Assembly: GCF_001642475.1 (NCBI RefSeq)
Contig: NW_019174069.1
Location: 1 to 64,000, forward strand
Length of the DNA: 64,000 nucleotides
DNA from: Fonsecaea monophora
Taxonomy: Eukaryota > Ascomycota > Eurotiomycetes > Chaetothyriales > Herpotrichiellaceae
Direction: 5' to 3'
Position numbers and translations under genes: made by a program
Notes under the pieces: model-generated
Told to the model about the DNA's origin: nothing
What the model saw: only the letters and a program-made list of their open reading frames with translations
Database searches by the model: none
Shown here: in pieces, positions 31,369 through 41,234 of the stretch
Numbering within the stretch: position 1 is the first letter of the stretch
Layout: each line of letters begins with the position of its first letter

Positions 31369-32875
31369 GCGAGAGAGAGGGCAGACTTCGATCGATGACG
31401 CAAGATCCGATACGAGGCTTCGAGCACAGCTGTGACAGTAATATCCAAAGGCGAATCTTGTCAGGTGAAGCTTCTACAAGATATTCAGGACGCAGGGTTT
31501 CAGCTGTGACGACTGGTGAGCCAGATCACCCACAAATTTCACATTGACATATCGATGGCATGCTACGAATAGCAAATTTGCTGGCCACGTTATCGGGCTC
31601 TTTGGGAAAGGACAAGCTAGGAACGGATAAATTTCTTCCCGCAGCACGACGACAACTACACCCCTGGACGAGACATCAAGATTGCGAGGATTTCCCATCG
31701 AGGAGCCGTTGAGGTTGCGGATTACACTATGAGCACGGGCATTCTTGAGGCGGCATGGTTTTCATGCAAGTGGAAGAAGTGTAGGACCACAACGATGGCG
31801 GGAGCACTCAAGGACGAAACAGAACCTGGGGGAACCAACACCGTATCAAGGAAATGGGAACATGGGAAAGTCAGCCTTAAGGAAAAAGGGAGAATAGCCA
31901 CCCTCCTAGGCCGAGCAAGATGCCACGATGCTCTGATGCTCTGATATTGGAATCGAAGACAGAGGTGGAATGGAAATGGGGCGATTGGATGACGGACGGG
32001 TTGACGGGTTGAGAATAGTTACAGCGATTCATTCCCCTGCATAATCTACCACATGAACCATATCGAATAAGGTCATGAAATGAAACCTGTCTCGCTCCAA
32101 TTAGCGGTCAGTCACATCGGTCGAGGATCGAGGATCGAGGATCGAGATGAATAGACGGAGAAGGAGACACAGAGTGAGAGAGGTTCAAGTTGCGTGATAT
32201 TTTGACTGCAGCTCCATAAAAAGCAATACACAAGTTGTTGTGGCTAGAGACTCGCATCCCCCCATCCGTACATTGAGGGTGTTACCTATGTAGATGATGA
32301 TTTTTCTTTTCTTTTTTGGGTAACCCTCTTGATTGTCTGGCTTTTTTTGGGGCAATTGCCTTTTCTTTTTGGGTTCAGCGCATTTTCTTTCCAGCCTACC
32401 CAGGTTCCGTAGCTGATGACAAAAAGACGACGACGATAGCGTACATAGAACTTGAACAGTGTTGATTAGCTCCCGGGGAGGTCCGCAGTTGCAAGTAAGC
32501 CTTACACAAACACAAAGAGGGAAAAGGATCCCGGTCAAGTCAGGTTCTGTAGAGACTGTTGAGGACTTCATGTCGCCGTTGCGCTTCGCTTCGGTGGCAG
32601 CCAAAGTTTCGTACTCGGTGCATCAAAGGGACGATGGAGGTGTAATCTGATCCTGGCTGATTGGAAGGCCGATCAGCGGAGTGAGTGACACAAAGGCTTC
32701 CGGTCCACCCATGTATCGTAGTGTTGTTGGTGCCGTTACCGCTTCTCGCTTTCCACAAATCTTTCTCGCTGTATCGCGCCGGCCGTTCACCTTCGAGTCG
32801 GCACAGGACACCCCCTGTGCTTGATCACATGCATCATAACATTTCCATTCGCGAGATACAACGCGGCGATGCACA
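31369..32875. other. Convergent 3' region between ICE2 and IGO1
   Basis: No gene recognised over 1.5 kb; both flanking genes end here. It includes a short tandem GAGGATC-type repeat (three units, about 32118-32145) and T-rich tracts near 32290-32360. Confidence 0.55.
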
Positions 32876-33573
32876 TCATCTCCGAATCGGAATTCCAGCC
32901 TTCTGCACGGGTGGACTGACACTGCCCTCCAGAATGTTGTCCTTCCCCTGTTGTTGATTGCCGTCATGTTCATCCATGCTGGCACTTCGAGCAAGGAAAC
33001 TACTCTCCTTCACTGGGCTCCTGCTCGTCGCACCCGGCAAACCACCGCCGGGGATCCCATTAATACTGCCCCGGTGGATTCCACCTGGTCCTCCACCGCC
33101 AACAGGGGGAAGTTGTGCAGAATGGCCCAGACTATCCGGGGAAGTCGCAAGGGCGCCAGGGTTTCCGGGGGCAATGGAATCGGAGCGTGAAATGGTATGA
33201 TTGAGGGGAGACATGTGTGGGATCTCCTCGGCCTTCGGGTGCTCCGTACCAATTGTAGTGACACCTGTGTCTGAGGCCTTGCCCGCCTTCGAAAGCGCGT
33301 AGTCACCAGAGTCGAAGTATTTGCGTTCCTGCAGATTGGCTCAATCAGAACGTTGTTCTACCGCTTGGACATCGGAGGATAGGTTACCTTCAACTTGTTC
33401 TGCAGTAGGTCCTTCTTGTTTGGAAGTTTGCCATACAGTCGGAACAGACGTTGCTCATCTGCTGACAGTTTCTAGTGGAGATACATAGTCAGTTTCAGCA
33501 GTCTCAAAAGATCTGGATTGAGTCCGGTGTGCCCTACGCTAATGTCAATCTTGTTTTTCTGGTGTGGATTCAT
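32876..33573 (-). CDS. IGO1: Endosulfine (Igo1/2) PP2A-B55 inhibitor, three exons, 190 aa
   Basis: Small intrinsically disordered phosphoprotein that, once phosphorylated by the Greatwall-type kinase Rim15, inhibits PP2A-B55 and supports entry into quiescence. Exons: 33573-33538, 33471-33388, 33328-32876. The spliced N terminus is MNPHQKNKIDIS followed by KLSADEQRLFRLYGKLP. The invariant FDSGDY motif lies at residues 45-50, with the regulatory phosphoserine expected at Ser47. The core is one of the most conserved endosulfine sequences; the Gly/Pro/Ser-rich tail is long, as in filamentous fungi. Exon 1 encodes only 12 residues and is easily missed. Confidence 0.93.
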
Positions 33574-34554
33574 GATTTGCAAGTCCTCCGGCGGGTGTTG
33601 GTCCTTGTATTATTCCCGACTGAGAAGGATATTGAGGATGGGTACTTGTATCTGGTGGAAAGGGAGCAAGCCCTGCCGAGGCAAGTGCCAATAGGAAGGT
33701 CCGATCGCTCAGATTGTTGATTTGACTGTCGAAAAGAATTGATGGGTGACTGAATTTGAGAGCAGGTATTCGAGGGAAGGAGGACGAAACAAGGTCTCGG
33801 GGAGAGATAACGTCGGTGGTAGCAGTCTCGTGAGGTTTTGTGATTGACTAAGAGGTATGATTCCGGAGGGGTACAAGATCACGCTCCCAGTACACTCGTT
33901 GTCGTTTCAGCGGAGAAGAATGCCAGGCAATGTTATGGTCGAGCTGACGGCTGATGCTTCCTTGGACTTGTATGAGCAAACAAGTAGGTAGGGGAAGGGG
34001 TGCAGATAAAGTGTCGCAGGTTTGCCAATGGAGGAGACTGCGATTGGGCTTGGGTTGGTGAGAAGAAGAGAAGGTAACTAGTAGGTTCTTTGAGGATGTG
34101 AAGGTGGGGTTCGGTGGGAAAGTCGCCGTGGACGTAGATAGAGGAGGGGGGATTCGTCTGGGGAAAGGCGGAAACAGTTTGACCAACTCGATACGGGTCG
34201 GTGGGTTGGATTTTGATTTGGCAGTAGTTGTGCTGACGGGGATGGAAGTGTAAGAGGGAGGATAGTGAGCACTGGCAGGGTGCGCATATGGTTGTCGGTA
34301 GGGATGATGAAATACCACCGCCAATCAGGTTGGCTTGGCGGTTTTGGGCTGAATCTGGACTAGCGGGCTAGCCAGTGTGCCAAGAGCTCGCGTACTAAGA
34401 TTTCCCCGAAGTAGCCCCACTTCTCCCCGAGCCGCGATATCAGCACGTGACTGAAAACCCCCGTCACATGGATTTTTCATGTGCACAACTAGTTTTCAAG
34501 ATATAATACCCACTGACCAACCCTGGAACTTATATGACTGAAGCAGCCTAAGCC
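33574..34554. promoter_or_regulatory. Divergent IGO1/SFM1 promoter; long IGO1 leader
   Basis: About 980 bases between the two starts. On the minus strand a 158-codon frame (34324-33848) begins with ATG and encodes a Pro/Ser/His-rich peptide that matches no family I know; it ends 275 bases before the IGO1 start. It could be an upstream ORF in a long IGO1 leader, a separate small gene or chance. Confidence 0.4.
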
Positions 34555-35435
34555 ATGTCAAACAGCCAATACACCTTTGTCGTTGAGCATCTCGACCCAG
34601 AACTCGGACCCTGGTCCGCCCTGGAATACAAGGCCATTGCGAAAGAATCACGACAAGCCGGATGCCGTTTCATCCTGTCTTCCCTACCCGAGTCCTTACT
34701 CAAATCAGAGGATTTGAAAGATCTGGTAGCATTGGATGCAGGGGCTGAGTCAGAAAGCATCGAGACCTCCTTAGCCCACAAAAAGGACAAGATTTGCCTG
34801 CTTGATCCGGCGGCGAAACAGGAACTGCATCCTACCGATGCTGCCGTTTTCGAGATCTTTTTGTTTGGTGGTATTTTAGGTGCGTAGAGTTGTCCAAGAC
34901 GCTGGCGGCCCTTGTCACTAATCACTAATTCTAGGAGATGATCCCCCGCGAGGTAACTAGCCGCCTGTTACCCTTCTGTGGAAAGGTATCTAATCGTCAT
35001 AGACCGCACCAGCGAGTTGCGAAAAAAGGGCTTTTCGGGCCGTCGCTTAGGTCCTGTACAGATGACTACAGATACAGCCGTCAGGGTCACTCGCACGGTT
35101 ATCCTTGGCCAAAGTAGGGAGAGAATACACTCGCACAGGAATTTCGTGTTGACATTTTACGACAGCGCCTCTGGATAAGATCCCCTATGTCGACTTTCCG
35201 GAGCTAAAGGTGGATGAACACGAGTCCACAGAGATGCCTTTCCGATATGTCGCCGACAATACTGGCAAACCGATCATGCCCGAAGTTAGCATTGAGAACT
35301 ATAGTTATTGGGGTTGTGGCTAATGATTTGCAGGGGATGATAGAGCTCATCAAGGCCGATGCGGACAAAGCCTTCGACAATCTCGAGTTTGCGGACGAAG
35401 TGACTGGCCTCGACCAGCTGGAAGTCAGACCTTGA
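34555..35435 (+). CDS. SFM1: SPOUT-type protein arginine methyltransferase Sfm1, five exons, 224 aa
   Basis: Homologue of yeast Sfm1, a trefoil-knot methyltransferase that monomethylates an arginine of ribosomal protein uS3. Exons: 34555-34879, 34935-34952 (18-base micro-exon), 35003-35113, 35166-35284, 35334-35435; phases give 224 residues, close to yeast Sfm1. The N-terminal FVVEHLDPELGPWSALEY matches the family. The knot contains LFGGILGDDPPRDRTSELR, of which GDDPPR is encoded by the micro-exon, then RRLGPVQMTTDTAV and KIPYVDFPEL. Skipping the micro-exon would keep frame but remove part of the cofactor loop. Cytosolic. Confidence 0.88.
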
Positions 35436-36069
35436 GATCGTGTGCCGGCATTTCACATCGACCAAGGCCTTAAAGTGTTCTTGTTCGTGTTCTCGACAGA
35501 GACTCAACACCTCGGCAACTCTTCAAGGATCGAGAAACCCCACCTTTTACAGCCTTGACGGCGGTCGAAGAGCTTTTAGAGCAGCTGTCCATGCTTCCAG
35601 ATATTCAGGATCGCCTTGCTGCTCCCGTCAACACTATACACACACACGAGGGGCTCCCATGCAACGGTGTGATTCTGACGGTCGTCCACAAACTCGATAA
35701 CGAGCAACCTCCTCTGCAGTATGGTCTTCCTTTGAACTCTTGAAAATTAACTAGCGCCCACCTGCGCCAGAGGATCAAGCGGCCGAAGAGGGTGGAATCG
35801 ACGTGGAGGAGCTGAGGAATACGGATCAACACGCCAACTTTTTGCGAGGTCCAACTCAGAACACAATTTACCTCCCACGTAACGCACAAAACTTGGACTT
35901 CTGACTCTTGTGCATTATAGACGCAAGTCTCCGGTAGTCTGTCATTTCGACCAAGATGATTGGGTGCCATTGTCCCGCTCGAAGGGATTATTTTGCCACG
36001 TCTGATGCGTGAATGCCACAATCGCATGGTGATTCAGTACAGCGAAGACTGCCAGCATCGACGATGGTC
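35436..36069. other. Unresolved stretch with possible coding remnant
   Basis: Downstream of SFM1 a plus-strand frame around 35500-35705 reads like a protein segment (TPRQLFKDRETPPF, then TAVEELLEQLSMLPDIQDRL). A second plus-strand segment near 35759-35900 (APEDQAAEEGGIDVEELRN) ends in a stop. No single splice pattern links them to a start codon, and I recognise no family. It could be a small gene with introns I cannot resolve or a decayed fragment. Confidence 0.3.
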
Positions 36070-37926
36070 TCAACAGCCTAACTCGAATATCTTGCCCAGC
36101 ACGGGGTCCTGAAGCGAAGATATGTGGACGTAGCGTTTGCTGAAGAGCATAGCTACGTCTCCATATTGTCTGTAGCCAAGCCTTCGAGCCAGATTTCCGA
36201 ATCTAACAGAAAACCATTGAATATCCACCTGCTCCGAAGTATAGAGGATCCAAGCGTTGGACTTCTTTCGAAGGACATGGGTCACAGATAGCTGCTCCAC
36301 ATAGGCCCCTATCCCGTAGACCCACAACAGGTCCAACGCACTCGGATGGGACTCGTCGATCTTGTCACTCTCAAAATCAAGCTTGAGCACGCATCTGAGG
36401 AGCATAATGTGCCAAACCTGTATCGTGGAGACCCAAGATTGCGCCAGGAGCAAGGCTTCTAGACCGAAAGCCATGACCAGATGCAGTGCTAGACAAAGAC
36501 ACATGCCAACAGACGCATGATGAACAGCCGTCGGTGTTGAAATAGCCTGGCAGGGGTCGACAGCATTCGTCTGTTCTGTTAGGCTACACCAGTAGTCCAT
36601 GATCCGAGCTCTGACGGCTTGTCGCCGAAGATAAGACCAGCGGAACAGCCCGTTGAGTTGGCTCGGGTCGTCAACAGCCATTGTCTTTTTGAGATTTTCG
36701 ACCTCCACCAGTTCACGCAGAGCCTTGAAGATGCCGGGAAAGTCATTCGCGTTCGGACAAGCTGAGCACCATGCAGTGGGATCCGTATCCAACTGGCTTG
36801 ATCTTTTGGGACCAGTCACCAAATCGGCTATACGTTGAGGAACGGTATCCTCCCACGGCCATGCAGGGTCCCAGGTCGAAGAATCGAGAAAGCTGCGCGT
36901 ACCCGTAGCCGCAGCCACCCTAACAGCAAGATAAACCATGATCTCTTTCATGATCCAAGAAAGCCCTCCGACCCCTCCCACAGACGTAATCATCTGCTTC
37001 AGTCCATTTAGGTGTAAAAAGAGTGCGTCGAGACGGGACCGGTACATTGCCGCGGAGCACAACAACAGGACGGTCTGCACTGCGACCTCGAGATTGTCGT
37101 CTGCATGTGAACCCGATACTACAAGTGGCTGCAGTGCATGAATTGACCGAGTTTCATGCTCAAGTGCATAATCGTGATACAATTCTTTTTTGTGAGGATG
37201 CAGACGCGCAAAGGCCGACCAGCAGTAAGCAAGGAGGGCATGCATTACCGCTTCGTGGCTCATGTACGATTTGTAGACTCCGTTTTGCGCAGGCACTAGA
37301 AATCTGGCGGCATTGGGAGACGCCACTTCATCTGCCCATATCGTCCTCAGAGATACTGGTTGAATTGTTGTTATCACACTATGCCTCAAGGCGGATAGGG
37401 GGATAGGCGTCGCAGAAAATGGGTCGCTGTTGCCTCCCTGGAGAAGTACTGACAATGAGCCAACCTTGCTGGCGGACGAAACCCCAATGGCTCTGGTCGA
37501 TCGCGCACGATGCTGCGTCCGGAGACGCCTCTTGGTGACCTTTGGGTGGAGACGTCCTTGATCATCATCTTGATCATATATGTCTTCTGCCTGGTTGGTT
37601 TCTGATGGTATCTTTCTCCGCGGTGAAGGGGGTCCCTGCCCGATCACTTTGAGTTCTTTACCAATACGCAAGCCTGGGAGCATCTTGTTTGCTCGCTCGT
37701 AACTTAACGACGACGCATTCCGTCCACGAAGGCTTTGCGAGGCACTCTCGGGAGATTCAAGCAATGATGAGGCCCGCTCTACTCGTCTCTCGATAGAATA
37801 TTGCTGTGCCCGAACCGCGATGATTGTCTTCTGTTCGTAGTCGGGCGTTGACCTGAAATTCGTGGGAGTTTTCGCATCGAACCAAAGAATTTCTGGGGCA
37901 AAACTCGAACTTTTTTTCGACTGCAT
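36070..37926 (-). CDS. Fungal_trans_2-like regulator without zinc cluster, 618 aa
   Basis: Single open frame of 618 residues. The first 150 residues are basic and Ser-rich, with RRLRTQHRAR as a possible nuclear signal. The C-terminal two thirds show the helical pattern of fungal-specific regulatory domains: SHEAVMHALLAYCWSAFARL, AVQTVLLLCSAAMYRS, LDALFLHLNGLKQMITSVGG and a Trp/Pro block with WDPAWPWEDT. This arrangement recalls the Fungal_trans_2 (PF11951) group. No Cys cluster is present in the frame or in the 300 bases upstream, so it may not bind DNA itself, or a distal exon is missing. Function unknown. Confidence 0.65.
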   Translation of the reverse strand: MQSKKSSSFAPEILWFDAKTPTNFRSTPDYEQKTIIAVRAQQYSIERRVERASSLLESPESASQSLRGRNASSLSYERANKMLPGLRIGKELKVIGQGPPSPRRKIPSETNQAEDIYDQDDDQGRLHPKVTKRRLRTQHRARSTRAIGVSSASKVGSLSVLLQGGNSDPFSATPIPLSALRHSVITTIQPVSLRTIWADEVASPNAARFLVPAQNGVYKSYMSHEAVMHALLAYCWSAFARLHPHKKELYHDYALEHETRSIHALQPLVVSGSHADDNLEVAVQTVLLLCSAAMYRSRLDALFLHLNGLKQMITSVGGVGGLSWIMKEIMVYLAVRVAAATGTRSFLDSSTWDPAWPWEDTVPQRIADLVTGPKRSSQLDTDPTAWCSACPNANDFPGIFKALRELVEVENLKKTMAVDDPSQLNGLFRWSYLRRQAVRARIMDYWCSLTEQTNAVDPCQAISTPTAVHHASVGMCLCLALHLVMAFGLEALLLAQSWVSTIQVWHIMLLRCVLKLDFESDKIDESHPSALDLLWVYGIGAYVEQLSVTHVLRKKSNAWILYTSEQVDIQWFSVRFGNLARRLGYRQYGDVAMLFSKRYVHISSLQDPVLGKIFELGC

Positions 37927-39157
37927 TCTGCATCAGGCCTCGTTGATTTGTTTACATCTCGATTGTTGGAGCATCAACACCATCCAGGGGCTTCAGGAGC
38001 GTGACGAGAGGACCGGCCTTGACTCAGTACTGAGGAGCTGCGAACTCCAGGCTGGCAAATCTGAATTCGGGCTGAGACACAGAAGCGAGGTCAAGGAGTA
38101 TCATGAACAAAAACTCCCTGGAATGAGTGTTGACCTAGTCTATAAGTCTGGTTTGCGCTGCCGTCCCTGTTCATGCTGCTATTGGCGAGGTAAGTGTCTG
38201 AAGTGTGGCTCGGTTCCCTTCCTGAGTGGCTTAACTTGTTAGCAATGAAAAATACGGAGTAGTTAGTCAACTTGCAGGCAATTTATCTCGCTCGTAGAAC
38301 TATTGTCAAGACATGCATCAGTTGAGCCCAAGGCTTGCGGGATTCGCAAATGGCTGGGAGTCGGATCCACACCATGGACGTATCAGATGCTACTGTACAG
38401 AGTACAAATCTAGCAGCCACATCGTGATAGTTGCCTAGCGGAATGGGCAGAGCAGCCGGAAAATCCTACATCTCCCCTAGTGCACTGTATCTAGTGGGGG
38501 ACTTTCGGAGACAATGGTTGAAGTTGAGCCACGCTGGGTACAAAGCTGGCTCCCCTGCTCTGCACACAAAACGGATAAGTCACTGACCATAGGCAGATCA
38601 GAGACTAGAGTGCTTAATGCCGGTTGCCGATACCTAACAGGGACGGAGATTGGCGGTGTTATGGTTGCAGGAGTCACAAATGGTCTCCAACACCTTATAC
38701 CTGCGGTTTCGGCAACCTGTGTGCCGGGACACGAAGCCAGTCGAGGCTTAACCGGTGGTGGACTTGATCAAGACAGTTGGAGTGCAGAAGGTGTCTTTCG
38801 GTGGTTGTGGGTGAGCCGTGGTGAGAGAGTGGAAGAGTTAGCAGTGGATTCATGGCGTTGTGCTATAAGACGAGATTTCCTCCGCCGTACTACTCAGCGA
38901 CTTGGCATACGTCGACGCACAGAGCATTATGTCTGCAATTGCGGGGGCCTCCCCGTGCCTTACGCCGCACCCAGAGTTTGGTGCCGCGAACTTTTTTTGC
39001 CTGGGAGCCTCCCACTGCCTTGTTGGGTTGGACGGGTTTTGAAGAAACGATGTGACTTCCACCTCAACCTGCAACAGACTTGTCTCACATCCTCCAAACC
39101 AGGCAGACTTTTTCCAGCACAACAACTCCTCATTCTATTTGTAGCGCAACCGCCAAA
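37927..39157. other. Intergenic, no supportable gene
   Basis: 1.2 kb between the Fungal_trans_2-like gene (minus) and the phosphoribosyltransferase gene (plus). A 221-codon plus frame (38514-39179) runs across the phosphoribosyltransferase start in another frame and shows no domain. A Cys-rich stretch near 38150-38215 (CRPCSCC) lies in an otherwise unremarkable frame. Confidence 0.5.
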
Positions 39158-39921
39158 ATGGTGGAAAAGGTCTACGTGACGTACAATGAGGTTTGTTCCA
39201 ACCTTCCACCCGTCAACGGCATGCGGCCGATGTCTGCAGCCAGTATCTTGTCGTAATATAGACTCACGCAAGCGATTAGATCCACAAACTATGCCAGACG
39301 TCGGCCGAGAAGATTCTCAATGACTTCCAGCCTAATCTCATGATCGCCATTGGAGGCGGCGGCTATGTGCCAGCGAGAATCCTAAGGTCGGTCAACACTT
39401 GAGTGTTCCAATAGAGATCTGAACAACGACTAACAATCTGGACAATCAGATCATTCCTCAAGCGGCCCGGTGCTCCTAACATCCCCATTCAAGCCATCGG
39501 CCTCTCGCTCTATGAACAACTTTCTGGGACAGACCCCGTCGAAGCGCCCGGTACAAAAGTTACGCGGACACAATGGCTTGATCTATCCTCGCTCGAGATG
39601 AATAACCTGATTGGCAAAAACGTCCTGATCGTTGACGAGGTAGATGATACGCGCACCACACTCGAATATGCGGTGAAGGAGCTGGAAAAGGACGTGGAAT
39701 TGGCCAGACAACAACAAGGAAGAACCGAGAAGACAAAATTCTCCATATTTGTCCTGCATAACAAGGACAAGGAGAAGAAGGGACACCTTCCAGAAGACAT
39801 GCTCAAAGAAAATCGGTATCTGGCGGCGGTGACTGTACCCGATGTGTGGATCTGTTATCCCTGGGAGGCAACTGACATTGACGAGCACGACCAACTCGCC
39901 CAAAACCACGGCGTCAACTGA
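39158..39921 (+). CDS. XPT1: Xanthine/hypoxanthine phosphoribosyltransferase, three exons, 203 aa
   Basis: Purine salvage enzyme of the yeast Xpt1/Hpt1 type, converting xanthine or hypoxanthine/guanine plus PRPP to nucleotide. Exons: 39158-39190, 39280-39386, 39450-39921. Spliced protein begins MVEKVYVTYNE then IHKLCQTSAEKI. LMIAIGGGGYVPARIL is the conserved loop near the N terminus. The PRPP-binding signature VLIVDEVDDTRTT is at about residues 105-117. The C-terminal WICYPWEATDIDEHD is typical of the xanthine-type subgroup. Which of xanthine, guanine or hypoxanthine is preferred cannot be decided by eye. Confidence 0.88.
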
Positions 39922-40034
39922 GTCGAGCTATTGGCATGTTTTTTGGTTTCTGTTACAAGTAGAGGCTAGGCTGATATCCGCAAGAGCTGCAATAGAGGGG
40001 ATCCTATCGCGCACATGGCGACGGTGTCGTATCT

Positions 40035-40401
40035 TTAGTCCCAACGAATCTTCCTTGCGTCCAAGTTTTTCCTCGCCTCATCCAGTTGTCCCATAAGCTC
40101 GGTGTAGGCTTCCTTTGTGTCGTTGAATCGGAGAACACCCAGACCCAGCCGTCCCAGAAGATATGCGCCCAGAGTAATGAGGGCCCAGCAGGGGAGCACT
40201 GGAATGATTTCCACTTGAATTTTGGTTGGCAGGATAGAAGGCACGGGCGAATCCTCAGTCAGGAGAGGAAGGGCAAGTAAAAGGTAGGTCTGTTTTGAGA
40301 ATTAAAAAGTGCTCAGGGGTCAAGATGTGGAAGGTCAATGCAGAGGCACATACTGAGGAGATCAACAAGGCAAATGAAATTGTTTGCGCAGCGCGTCCCA
40401 T
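40035..40401 (-). CDS. DPM3: Dolichol-phosphate mannosyltransferase subunit 3, two exons, 100 aa
   Basis: Small ER membrane subunit that tethers catalytic Dpm1 in the mannosyltransferase complex. Exons 40401-40354 and 40289-40035. The protein begins MGRAAQTISFALLISS and continues TYLLLALPLLTE, forming the first membrane span; IIPVLPCWALITLGAYLLGRLG forms the second. FNDTKEAYTELMGQLDEARKNL is the cytosolic coiled segment that contacts Dpm1. Length and order match the family exactly. The Dpm3 subunit is present in filamentous fungi but not in budding yeast. At only 100 residues it is easily missed. Confidence 0.92.
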
Positions 40402-41234
40402 GGTTGGAAGAAGAGCGGTTTTGCAGAGAAGGTTTGTCTGGTGTTGTTCTGCGGGGGATGCTGAGTAGCTCTGACTTGTATTTCCACGCGTATAACTTTC
40501 TAGAGAGGATGAATCGTTGTATGTCGTCGATAGCGGCGCTTGAAAAGGACAGTCAGGACAAGTGTACGAGAGCGCGTCCTTGTCGCAATAGCCTGCCGTG
40601 CCCTGCCTGTAATACCTTGGCAGCCATACCCACCTTGACACTTACCCCCTACCACGCCGCTCTTAAACCCCCTTGCTCCACCCTTGCCTGAGATCTCCAG
40701 TCCGAACCATGTAATGCCGAATTTGGTAAACTTGGCGCTCATGTGGACCCCAGAAGTAGGTCACGATTTAACCCATCCTCGCCATCAACAAGGCACTCTT
40801 CTGAAATATGCCTGCATAGTGATGCCGCGTCTTTAAGAGGTAGACTCAATAAAGCCAAACACTAGCCTCGAGGAGCAGCGGCTGTTGCAACTTGTAAAAT
40901 ACCTACACTAACCGCTGCTCATAGAGCGGCATCATTCTCATCCCAAAGAGGTTGAGGTTATCTTGGCGCTCAGCCTTCTGCTTCAGCCTCCAACATTGGC
41001 TCTACGAGACCTCACTCTCTTCTACGAACATTCATTCGGCACCTACATACCACAAGTGTATCTGAAAAGTGTTCCTTTTCGGAGAAGTCGTTCTCAATGT
41101 GGCTCCGTCCAACGCTATCCATACTCTTTTGAAGTCAAAGATGACGCTCTGGTCCCCAATGAACGTTTGCATGGTACTCGTCTGAGAATACAGGGGAACG
41201 AGAGCGGCAGTCTGCTGGTGCGGTCGATGTAAGC
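40402..41234. promoter_or_regulatory. Divergent promoter, DPM3 / armadillo gene
   Basis: About 830 bases between two starts pointing away from each other; no gene recognised. Confidence 0.5.

Noticed and set aside
38514..39179. 221-codon plus-strand frame before the phosphoribosyltransferase
   Set aside because: It overlaps the true first exon in a different frame and has no domain or sensible composition.
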